From contig CAJQUW010008587.1 in the NCBI GenBank assembly GCA_907163375.1, forward strand, positions 171,525-235,524: a stretch of DNA of 64,000 bases, in the 5' to 3' direction. Under the pieces are notes generated by a model, which saw only the letters and a program-made list of their open reading frames with translations, was not told the origin of the DNA and did not search any database. Positions 45,201-57,200 of the stretch are shown one piece after another. The translations under genes and the position numbers were made by a program. The stretch comes from Prostheceraeus crozeri. Taxonomy: Eukaryota; Platyhelminthes; Polycladida; Euryleptidae. Each line of letters starts with the position of its first letter. The stretch's first letter is position 1.

Positions 45201-48200
45201 ATTACGATTATAACAGAAGTCCAAATGAAGTAGTACGCAAGTTCCAAGCATTTAAAAAGTTGCACAATAAAACATTCAATGAGTCAACCGTAATACGAAC
45301 TGTTGATAGATTTGAGACAACTGGGTCAGTCTTCGATCTACCAAGAACCGGTCGTCCTTCTTATGACGGCGATATGGTGGAAGAAGTTAAAGATGTTCTT
45401 GACTCAACAAAAGATGCTTCAAAGCTGCAATTATCTTCAACACGTCAAATTGCTGAAACTATGGGAATATCGCAGACGTCAGTTTACAAGATCTTACGAC
45501 ATCGTCTTCAACTGTATCCATACAAATTACGAAATTACGAACTGTACATCAATTGTGTATACGTAACGAGGTTGCTCGAAAGGAATTTGCAGATTGGTTT
45601 CTACTGAAAGTTGATGAGAATGAAGAAATTTCACGAAATGTTCTGCGGACCGATGAATGCGTATTTCACTCATATTGTCATGTAAATACACACAACAGCA
45701 TTGTTTGGGGATCGTCACTGCCCACCAAATCCAATTCAGTTGCCGTTGAAATCACCAAAAGTGACAGCTTGGGCAGGTTTCATGGCTAAATTCCTTCTCC
45801 CAATCTTCCTCTTCAAAGAAAATGTAAACCAAACAAATTACTGCAATGTGATTTTGAATCATGTCGTTCCAGAACTGAAAAAGATGAGAAAATTTAGTAG
45901 CACTTCAACAAGAACTTGTTACAACTTGTTGAAGGATGGTGCTACTAAATTTTCTCATCTTTTTCAGTTCTGGAACGACAGATTCAAAATCATGCATATA
46001 GAGCAATGTGACGGCAAATTTCATCAGCATTGTTGGGATGGGTCGCTTTACTGATCATGTCAAACATTTCGTTACTAAAAACTCACCCTGTATAACATAA
46101 GACAATCGCTTTGTAGCGTAGCATGTCAGAAGAAATGTAAATTCAACAAATCTAATCGTAGGTAGATACAATATAGCCTGTCAGATCATGTGTTGATTTC
46201 TAATCTTTTTCTGCCTTTCTGCTGCTTTTTTGCTGGATTTCTCTTATTGTGTGCAGTAGGTAGAACAAATGTCAAACTAGTCAATTTATAAGTGGCACAT
46301 GCAGATCAAAAGTGCACTGCTATTATTGGATATCAATGATGCGCCGCCACAATATCTACCGTTGACAAGCAGCGCTTGGCACTGTTGACACTCTAGTGGG
46401 GAAGATCATTGAAGTAATTTAACTTTCATATATTTTAGGTTGCAGACATCCACCAATGTGACACTCAATTAATGACTGAGGTTCAAATGTTAGGTAATTG
46501 CACTCTTAGTAGCATATTATCTCAAAAAGATCCATCTGACTCTTCATAACTCATTTTGGAACTCTTTATAACTCGATATTTGATTCGTCATTTTCAAATT
46601 TGCATTTGACTATCAATCATTATTGCCTTTGAAATCAACCTAAGTAAAATTTGACTTTTCAGGTTACATTTCACAACTGCCTAATGTTAACATTTGATTA
46701 TAACAAGTGTTATAATTATACTAAATATATATTAAACCTTAGTCACGCAGTATTATCAAATTATCCTATCATCATCGCAATTTTTTCTACATTTTTGCCA
46801 AAAATGGATATGACGGGAATATCAAATGTATACAAAGAACAAAGAATGAAGCTTTAACATTATTGGACGCTGCTGATATTTGTCAGATTATTCCAGAGCG
46901 TTGGGATTTTGTCCTGGAGTTACACTGTACATTTTCCCTCAAATCAGTCCTCGGTGATGTTATGATCTTACAATTACTTCCCAGGAACATATACCATGCT
47001 TTTGATGTTGATCAAGAATCCGGCACTACAAGTTGTTGCACTTTGTACTTGGAAAACCAGCATGTCATGCTAAGAGAAGTTTTTCAGGAAATAGAGGGCT
47101 TGAAACATTGATAATGCTCACCATGGGAAGCCACAAAGCGTCGATGTTTGCTTGTTACTTTATTTTTTAAGAAAAAAAATTAGTAAAAATAGTAGCATAA
47201 ATTAATTGTTATTATGATAATGATAACATAATATTATTTATAAATTGTATAAACATTATTTAATTATATAAAAAATGATATAATTAAATACATTATAAAT
47301 TATTATACTTTAAATGATAATAAATTTAAATTTAATTTAATTTAAAATTTAATTAAAATAAATAATAATTTATTTATTTTAAAACATAAAAATTATAAAA
47401 TATATTATATTTTAATATCATTTTATATTTATACAATATTTTTATTTATATATATAATATTTATATTACAATATAAAATACATTATTATAAGAACTTAGT
47501 AAAAATTTTTACGCCCGAAAGGCCTTGTGATATCCAAAAATAAAGTAACAAGCAAACATCGACGCTTTGTGGCTTCCCATGATGAGTATTATTAACCCTA
47601 TCTTACCCGGGCTATTTTGAGCGTCGAAAACCCGGGGGGGCTAAAACAGCCCCCCTTAAGAAATCAATGTTCCAATGATCAAATCATTCTGAAAGTAACC
47701 TATCTGCACAATTAGGACATGAGAAACTCAATGGTGCCATTCATTTTTGTTGAATTGACAGTCTTCGTTCTAAAAATAGCAATTCAAAATTTGAATTTAG
47801 ATAATAGGAATCAATATCAACAAATCGATGTTCTAATGATCACATCATTCTGAAAGTAACCTATCTGCACAATTAGGACATGAGAAACTCAATGGTGCCA
47901 TTCATTTTTGTTGAATTGACAGTCTTCGTTCTAAAAATAGCAATTCAAAATTTGAATTTAGATAATAGGAATCAATATCAACAAATCGATGTTCTAATGA
48001 TCACATCATTCTGAAAGTAACCTATAAACACAATTGATTTAGACGTGAAAAATTCAATGTTGGATTTTATTTTGGTTGAGTTGTTAGTTTTCATTCTAAA
48101 AATGGCAATTCAAAATTTGGATTTTGCTGATTTTATGAAAGGTTCAATATCAATATAAATCATTTTTTCACCTACATTGAAGAATTATCTAGCTCAAAAT

Positions 48201-51200
48201 TTAAATCATCTTCTTGATAATTAATAATACCTCTCAAATTCTAATAATGACTGATAGAAGAAAAACCAGAAATCATTTCAAGAACAGGGTAATTATATTT
48301 CTAACGAACTGTAGGTAAGCTGAACTCTCCAGATAGTTACGTTATGTACTTAACGTCAGAATTAAGTCATCGCGAACACTGAGAACAAAGTTGAATCACG
48401 TGTTTGGTACACGAACATTCACCACAACGCTGACATTGTCGTGTTATATGTGGAAGTGAATCTTTGCGTTTTTTATATCCTTCTCCTTGAATTTCTATCA
48501 AGCACTGATGACATCGTCTTCTCTGGCCTTCAGTCGCAGATGTTGGAGTCGATGGCAGTTCTGGTGCTGTTTGTTGTCCTCTAATAAGGTGAATCTTCAT
48601 TCTCGTCGCTTGTGACAATCCGGTCAGTTGACGCTGCCGAACAAAAGGAAGTAAAAGGCTTTCCGCTAATGTCCATCCAAACTCAAATAAATCGATTTTT
48701 TTGGGATCAAGTTTTTCTTTCAATGCGTGAACAGTTGTCACATTAATTCTCGTTACATCTAAGATGTAACTAAAGGCGACGATTGTCCATTTTCGACTTT
48801 TCGGTTTAGTCGAGTACGATGCCATACGTTGATCACATACATCGGTTCCTCCCTTTGTGAAGTCATATAATTTGATGACAGCGGGTTTTTTCTTTCCGTC
48901 ATCTCTCGTGATACCAGGTAGCGGCTGCATTGTAGAAAGAACGAGAATGTTTCGCTTTCCTCCAGACTTCTGCACGACGTACGACGTTATGTTTAGGTCT
49001 TTCTCATCTCTTTCCCAAAACACTTGTGTGCTGTTGTTGTCACGTTGGTCAGTAGAAACTATTTCCTTTGGAATGCCGATGCGGTTACTCTGTAATGTTC
49101 CAATCACAGTCAAATTTTGAGCAGAAAGGCATCGTGCTAGTGGAATGCTTGTGTACAATCTGTCCATAGAAATGTTTCTCCCATCAAGTGAAAGATTCTC
49201 CTTAGTCTTGGTAATCAAACATTTCACATAGTTCTCATTACCTTGTACATAATGTTCCGATGGTTCTGCTGTTGGCTTCCCTGCATACACGATCGACTGG
49301 TATGTGTAGCTAAACCGTCCATCATTCAGAGATTTGAAGAGTAATCCATATTTAATTGGCTTCGAAGGGTTATACTGTTTGAATGATATCTGATGACGCA
49401 TTGGGTAAAGTGTCTCATCTAGTGACAAAAATTCAGAAGGATTCACTGGTTTTGTGCAGTTTTCATTGAATTGCTCGAAAATGTCTCGAAAAGCCGAAAA
49501 TCGATCATGAGGCCATCGTTCATTTCGAGTTCTTTCGTCATCGAAAGTCAGGCAGGCCATCAGGAAACAAAAGCGATTCTTCGACATCGTTCCACTGAAC
49601 ACATGATGACCATACTTATCGGAGAAGAGTAAGGAAGCCCGATGATCATTCATTCCTAGCAATCCTCGAAGGTAGATCAAACCAATAAATGCGTACATCT
49701 CCAACTCGGTTGTGTGGCAAAGATGACAAGTTTTTGAGTTGATGGGTTCTATCTGAGTAACTTTCATGTCTATCTTGCGATTTGTACTTTCAACAATAGT
49801 TGCGATCATTGTTGGTGAAATGAAGAGATCAAACACGGATCTAGGTGTGTCAATTTGTCTCATAAACTGGCGCCGAATGCCAGGTACAGTCGTTATAATG
49901 CCGGATCGCCGTTGTCTTCCACGCCCGCCAGGAGGTTTATCAGTCAAGAATATTTGCTCTGCGTCTCGAGAATTTGCAGGGCCAAGTTTTGCAGAAAATG
50001 TCCTGAAATGTCTCTGTGGTAATTGTAACTGCTCAAAATTATCCGGATCTAATGCGGCATCAATGCAATTCACTAGTCTTCTTGTTCTCTGTACACGGCG
50101 AATTTCAATTGCATCTTCCATACCGCCGTCTTCCCCGTCGTCGACTTCTTCATTGTCAATATCAACTAATTCTGACAAATTATCCAAATCATTATCTTCG
50201 TCGTCGTCTGAGACTATTTCTGCTATCACCTCTTCAACACTAAGGTGGCGACGTCGCTGAGAAGCCATGCCGGTGAAAATGACGAGCTTCGCTGCAAGCA
50301 ATCAGATAAAACACGCTTAGCTGAAAGATCGATTCACAATAGTTGTTGACGAATACAATAGACTGTCACGTGTAGGTGACAACGCAGCGTTGATATGACT
50401 GGAAGGACAAAGGATGACTGACCTCCTAAACTGGTGACACCTGGCAAGTGGGTCAATTTGATACAAACTTCAACCAATACTGTCTCATGCGACTAAACTA
50501 ATTGTCAAAAAAATTCAGACTCCTAGCTGACACATTTCATGAGATAATATATTCTGATAGAGATGCAGAAGTTAGAAAAACGGGAAAATTCATTTTTTGA
50601 AAAAGTACTTTTCACAATGACCTTCAAATTTGACCTTCAAGTGGGCCAATTGTAATCAAATTTGCACTGATGATGTGTCATACGACTAAACTAATTGTCA
50701 CAAAAAATCAGACTCCTGGCTGTTATATTTCACGAGATACAGTGTATTATATTCTGATTGATAGAGATGCGGAAGTTAGAAAAACGGGAAAATTCATTTT
50801 TTGAAAAAGTACTTTTCACAATGACCCTCAAATTTGACCTTCAAGTGGGCCAATTGTAATCAAATTTGCACTGCTGATGTGTCATACGACTAAACTAATT
50901 GTCACAAAAATTCAGACTCCTAGCTAATATGGTTTATGAGATATTTTAGAAAATGTACAAGGGGGGCTGTTTTAGCCCCCCCCCGGGTAAGATAGGGTTA
51001 AGAGAAGTTTATTGATTTTGCAAGGCCATGTTTTCTTTCATTTTAAAATTCTTCCAAGAAACAAAGAAATCGGATATAAAAAATTGGAAAAACTCGAAAT
51101 GTTAAAAGGATAAATCAGAAAAGATGGAAGTCAAAATTCTATGATTCTTCTATAAAAAATTCAGAATTTGACGTAGATTGTAAATTTTCAAAGATGAAAA

Positions 51201-54200
51201 AATGCGAATCCGTACGAAATTGTTCATTGTTGTAGATTCGTTTTCTCCTTTAAAAACTCTTCCAGCTGAATTTCAGTTTTCCAAATCCGGTGCAATTGAT
51301 AACTAAAATATGATTTCTTGCCTTTATCCCCTCACAAGTAAATTGCGATTCGCAAACCATTTTTTAGTCATCAAGTCAAGTGATTATCCCTCGAATATTA
51401 CAGACCGTCCATCTCTGCCATTGTGTAATAGTCTAATACATGAAAATGGATAATTACATGACATTAGATAAAGTAATGATTTGATGAAAGTAAAATAGTG
51501 ATAATGTAATGTGAAATGAATAACTTTGCAAAGGCGGGAAAATGCTGGAGTAGTGGAGATCCAACTTTAGTCATGAATGCTGAGCCTACAAATCTTCTGT
51601 TCTTTCAGCAATCAATGTTAATGCATAAAAAGTACATGCGTGTAGCGGAACCAGCCAGCGGAATCAATTTCGTTATCTCACTGATAGGCGAAGTAAGTCA
51701 ATTTTATCTTGTCACTGCTTGATCCAATTTGTTGCGCTGATCACGAATGCATGCTTCATTTTTCATAACACTGCAGTTCTTAACCGGAAATCAGCGGGAT
51801 CTTAGGAATCTGAGAAATCCTGAAGATCAAAACTGGTTCTGCCAAAAATGATGATGGTTTAGCGTCACAACTCCGTCATACTAGGGGATTGGACGTTGCT
51901 GACATAGTCGGACTTTAATCTGGACCATTGTGATCTTATAGTTTGGATGCCCTTCCTGACGACTTCCAATGACAATTTCGGGGCTCGACCTCTGCACCGA
52001 AAGATCGCTAGGCCGAGCACTTAACCACTGTGCCACGGAGACGACTGCTAACTTTACAATCATTAAGAGTAAAATTCTGATTTCCGATTAAAATGAAGCA
52101 TGCTTTCGTGATCAGCGCAGCAAATTCGATCAGGTTGTGACAAAATAAAGTGGATTTGCTGCGCCTATCAGTAAGACAAAGAAATTGATTCCGTTATCAA
52201 CTCGGCGGAACCACTTAAATCTTTAAACTTGAATTTCTCAAAAACAACCATGAAATTGTATAATCTGAGGCCAGAATCGTGATCAGGAGGCTGACATTGA
52301 TTAAGTAGAAGCTGTTTCGAATAGAATACTGTCATGATAAAAATAATGGTTCCGCTAATTCCACACGTATAAAAGTTCACAAATGCTTCAACAGTCTACT
52401 TACCTCATATTTGGGACGTTTCGTCGGTGTTATGTCGTTGTTTTCACTGTGAGATCGACGGAGAGGTGATACGGGAATGCTGCCTTCACTGACATCATCC
52501 TGAATGCGGGGAAGCGTGGTGGTTGGAATGTCTGTTCGGAAAACATCACTGGCAGGACCATCCACCTCGTCAAAGGCTTCATCAGGTGTTATGCTGTCCT
52601 CACGACTTTCGTCACATGACTCGGATTTACCGTTAGCACACGGACTCAGAATACCCTGAAAATAACAGCAATTGACTTGGTGAAACGAAAGTGCAATAAT
52701 TGTGAAGTTACATTAGAAGTGTGTGAAGTTACATTACCATAATTTTATACTTTAGGAAAATCATGCTTCATGCAGTCCAAAGCAGTGATGTGGAGCGGAG
52801 CGGAGCGGTAAAGAAAATTTTGACTGGAGCGGAGCGGAGTGGAGTGGGAGAGAACCTGATGTTGACAAAGTCAACAAAGTTTTATCACAATTAATGATTT
52901 TTTACATTATTATTATTACACTATTTTTGTAAGATTATTTCTATTATTTATTTTTTCAACATTATTCGGAGATTAGACTCCATTCTCAAGTTATACAGTA
53001 AGTGGAAGGGTTGTATAAACCGTTAATAAGAAAGCCAATAAAAATATGATTTAAAATTGAAAGAAATCTGAAAGTTAAAAATGGAAGTCCGACTATTCAT
53101 ATTCGTTCCTATGGATGGGTTCAAATTTTTAGTGTGCATTGGCTCACGGAATGTTAGGTTAATGAATGATTGACACAGATATATTTTGTTAGGTTATTTG
53201 ACATGTGATGAGATGTTATAGATGGATTAAGTCTTGTTTTTCAGATGTTCATTAATTCTTCTATGCAAAGTTTTTATCGTACTGCCGAGTACCGATGTAT
53301 CGTTCCTTGCATCTTATACAAAATTATTCTTATAAAATTTATCAAATTTTTCTGATACAAAATTATCATTTCAAATTAGACATGAATGTCACCAAGTTAT
53401 TATCACATGATAAGTGTAGAATCACTATTAATGCTAATGTGCAATCCGCTTTCGAAGTATTGTTCAATTATAATCATTATTTATTTAAAATCATTCATGA
53501 TTATCGGCCATAATTCGTATTTAAAATTCGACAAGCATAAGGCTAATATTTTGCAGTTAAGCATATTATAAGAGTGGAAGTCAGTCATAATTTACAGTAG
53601 TCAAACAACCTAAAAAGTTCAAGGAAATCGTTGTATCTATGGTATGGTAAATTAATAGGATTTAGTTTAAGTGGAGCGGAGCGGAGCGGAGTGGCTAGGT
53701 ATGAAAAAATGACTGGAGCGAAAGCGAAGTGTAATCGGAGCGGAGTGGAGCGGTAAAATTGTACCGCTCCACATCCTTGGTCCAAAGAAGTCATCCACAA
53801 ACCACGGTAAGAAAACTAGTACTTAGTCATGAAATCAGAATGTGGACTTGCCTCAATTACAAAGGGGTCGTTCGAAAATTACATGCATGCCACGTGAAAG
53901 TTCTCAAACATTATCCACCCTAGTAACGTCATTTAACTTTTTGCTCCATAGATATAGGCTATCGTCATTTACAAAATATTCTATTATTCAATTATTCTGC
54001 AAATTCATCCTCGCATAGATTCTTTTTTCTATTTCTTTATTTTTTTCTTTTTTGATAATTGTACCTCCTCCTGAGAGATACCTCTGGTGAATAGGCCCAT
54101 CCTCTTTCCAGAAGTTTTGATCTTGAAAAATTAAAATCAAAACGTCAGTTGTTCTCTCCAACGGCCACTCTTGCTCTCTACGCATGTACAGCAAGTGATG

Positions 54201-57200
54201 TGGAAATGCTAAGAGATAAATACAGCTCTGTGCGCCGCTTCAATGAAAAATGTTTGATCACGTCGTGCATTTAGCGCTGAAAGCTTGAATAACATAGAAA
54301 TGGAGCAAGAGGTGTTTTGAGTTTTGCGATATGTGGAGAAGTGTCGATCCGACATTTACAGTCAGTTTCATGTCTTAAAGACAATCGTTTCATTATTCGT
54401 CAACTTTCAGCATTAATTCTTGTCATTTATTCTCTTGGTGTATTTTGCTTACACGGCATATAGCTTCACTGTCACCAATTTGTTAGCAGTGTTTCACATT
54501 GTCAATTTCAATTTAATAATAATAATAATAAAGTGTATATATTTGAAGGAAATAGAAATCATAGAAAAACATAGAGTTACAATTGACTGTCTTAAATTCA
54601 CATTGATCAGCGATGTCGTATGTGGGAAAAATGTCTTCTTTCTACGCAAAGTTCTGCACAGTTCAACTGTATACTGGCTACGACGCCTGCGATTAATCCT
54701 GTCACACAAAGAATGGCGATTGTTGGATGCAATTTGATTGAAAAGACGGATACTTGCTCTTTCACGTCGATGTTGAATTTGATTCTTTGGGCATTTGCAC
54801 TTGCGTGTGTTTTTGCTTCCATAGTAAATGCTGTAGATAAGTCGATGAGCTCTATTCTCTTCAATTTCAATTCTTTAGCTGAGAACATAAGCTCTCGAAT
54901 GGTGCATGGCTTGGCAATGTAAACGGAAATTGAAAGGCAGGAGAAACCATTGAAGTTTGTCATATTTTAGGTGGTCCGCTTTCTATGATCAACTCTGTAT
55001 GTGTCATTCAAGCTTACAACATTGATATGACGTGGTAAAGCATGTGACATTGAACCGACGCATAGAGAGCTGTAAGCGTAGAGAACAAGCGCTACCAAGT
55101 GAAGAAATCAACTGACGTTATGATTCTAAAGTATCTATTCAACATTGCTTCTATCTGTGGATTATCTAAAAAATTAGCCAAAACATCTTTTCCACAAGCA
55201 ATGCACACGACTTCTATCAGATGCACTTATTGAAGGCTACTATTTTGATTTATGAAAGCATTTTCTCAGCAGAATTGTCTCTAATAATTCATTTAATAAA
55301 TTGCGAAGCCCAAGCACTTATACAGCTATATATTCGAAGAGATTGAGACAACTTACATCAACGTCGGACTTCTTCATTGCACGTTCGCACATTTTCCGAC
55401 CACTGATTGAACGGTCACGGATAATTCGATTGATGCTGCTTATACTGGGGACATTCCTTTCGTTGCAAATGTTCTCCTGAATCAGCCTGAAAGAAAACGG
55501 TTTTCCTTTAAATGATTGGACTCAGAGGCTGCACCTCGGTCGGATTGAAACGGTCAAGTAGAGGGCAAGTTTCGGAGGCAATTCAGGAAGAAGCTTCATA
55601 TTTGTTTGTCTCAAAAATTTGCGCTTACTTGCTTATTACATGTGCTCTATATCCATAATAATAGCACTAGACTTCTTTAATTTTTTGCGACTGACTTTTT
55701 TGTACCGTCTTTTTTGAAAGATCACCCCTCCTCGAATAATAGTCGCATCTTGTAAGTCGCGGCTTATTCGAAGCTGCAAATCTAGGCAACTACATTATGC
55801 CGTTTGTATCTCTATTTGGTACTTACTGCTTGAGTTCTACGCTGTTAGTGCTACCAGCAGGGGAAGTGAAAGCAGGCGATCGTTTTCATTGGAAGCGGAA
55901 GCGGATGCCCGACGATCGCTTCCGCCTCCGAAAGTGTCATGATACTAATGACTGACGCAATTCGCGTGTCAGGGCGAGAAGAGGCACTTCTGACTTTTGA
56001 CATAAAGTCTTGATATGAGTTAAGTAATAGTTGTCATATTTAGTGCTTATCCTATTACACCTAATTACAAATTGGCACCTGTATTACTAAATGTAGTTAC
56101 TTCTAATTTTCTCATTATGATGAAAACGAAGGTGTATTATGTCAGAATACTGGCATTCGAAATCAGAAAACCTCAGTATCATCTTATCCATGACAACTTT
56201 ACACAATGCGGATTGGTGTGTCTTGAGGCAATTTCATTGTAACAATCTCAAACACTCTTTTGGTGGTTTAATATTCTTTACTACACACGTGTTGGGAAAA
56301 ATATGACCTTTTTATTTCACAATTTCCGAAAGGTCAAAATTTTCAGTGAATTTGAAAAATATTTGACTTTTTGGCAAGTCAAAAAACGCATTTAAGTCAG
56401 CTAGGGTTTACGACAGAAAGTTCGCGGAGACTGCGAAGTGTTAACGTCTGAACCTATAACTCTTTTGTAGCCCAAGCCCTGTCTCCAATAATTGGAAGCG
56501 GAAGCGAGTAAAATCAATCGCTTCCGCAGCCCTGGTTATCAGTACTACATTTTAAGCAACATATTCGTTTTAATTACGCCTCCGTGTGTGCATATTGGCT
56601 GTGATCAAATATACTGCAAGGCAGATTTAAATGCACAGCATACGCCTCTAGAGATATCTGATATTGTAGTAAAATCTTGACCCATGTTGCCCCTGCCCTT
56701 CGGTAACTTGACTTATGCCGTAAATGATAAGGTAAGCAGGTATACACACTTTCATGAGGTCCTAATTTCATTATCAATATCACTTGCTGTGTCAGAGATG
56801 TCATTGGCTGTTATAATCACAGAATTAGATTCATCTGCGCGCTTCGGTTTCCTAGAAAGGAAGAATTGTATGTAACCTTAATATCGAAATGGCACATCAC
56901 AGAATTAGACAACTTGCTCCTTCTCGAATGGATAATTCGTGTATCGCTTGCTATTGGAAATGTCAAACAATAAGCTGTCAGCAGAAGACACCAGAGCCAG
57001 TGAGAGATGTGTGCGTGCTGTGATATTACTGAGCAGCACACACCAAAACACACATCTTGGCTAACATTCGATTCAGTGCATGCACTATACAGTGAGCAAT
57101 GCGGAGGAGAGGATGTGGAATCATCAAGTGAACTAATTTTCATACGCCTGCTACTTTCTTTAATGATGATCATAAGGGCCGCAATTATGGAGAAAACTTG

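Larger units (their letters stand above)
45013..46090 (+). mobile_element. mariner-type element with ~100-bp TIRs, internally rearranged
   Basis: TA flanks at 45011-45012 and 46091-46092. The inverted repeats start CAGGGTGAGTTTTTAGTAAC on both sides and match almost exactly for about 100 bp (45013-45112 against 45991-46090), which implies recent mobility. The interior holds only part of a transposase gene, whose right-hand portion is duplicated in inverted orientation to make a long hairpin at 45850-45991. It lies in the last Pax intron. Confidence 0.9.
47596..50997 (-). mobile_element. piggyBac-family DNA transposon, apparently complete
   Basis: TTAA duplications at 47592-47595 and 50998-51001. 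The terminal inverted repeats begin CCCTATCTTACCCGGG on both sides without mismatch and are followed by a G/C-run hairpin (ggggggctaaaacagccccc-like) near each end. It is 3402 bp. Subterminal tandem repeats occur on both sides: ~156 bp units at about 47665-48030 and ~190 bp units at about 50450-50940. It carries one uninterrupted transposase frame on the minus strand. It is not related closely to the broken piggyBac at 8.1 kb. Confidence 0.93.

Noticed and set aside
46863-47111. 82-residue frame beginning [16 protein letters not shown]
   Set aside because: No recognised domain, promoter or splice context; it lies in transposon-dense intron and could be chance or a fragment.
48857-50260. Plus-strand frames inside the intact piggyBac (87 and 164 residues)
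   Set aside because: They are antisense shadows of the transposase, rich in Ser/Arg from reversed acidic codons.
47071-51013. Shared taagagaagttt on both sides of the AT-rich element and piggyBac as a target duplication
   Set aside because: Only 12 bases match and the positions do not coincide with the element ends; probably chance.
42285-52403. A hidden homeodomain exon between the last two Pax exons
   Set aside because: Scanned for WFxNRR-like phrases on the minus strand and found none; the junction phases (0/0) would allow one, but nothing supports it.
54494-54963. Overlapping frames of 118 (minus) and 100-105 (plus) residues
   Set aside because: No domain recognised; one is hydrophobic but without a credible signal or splice context.
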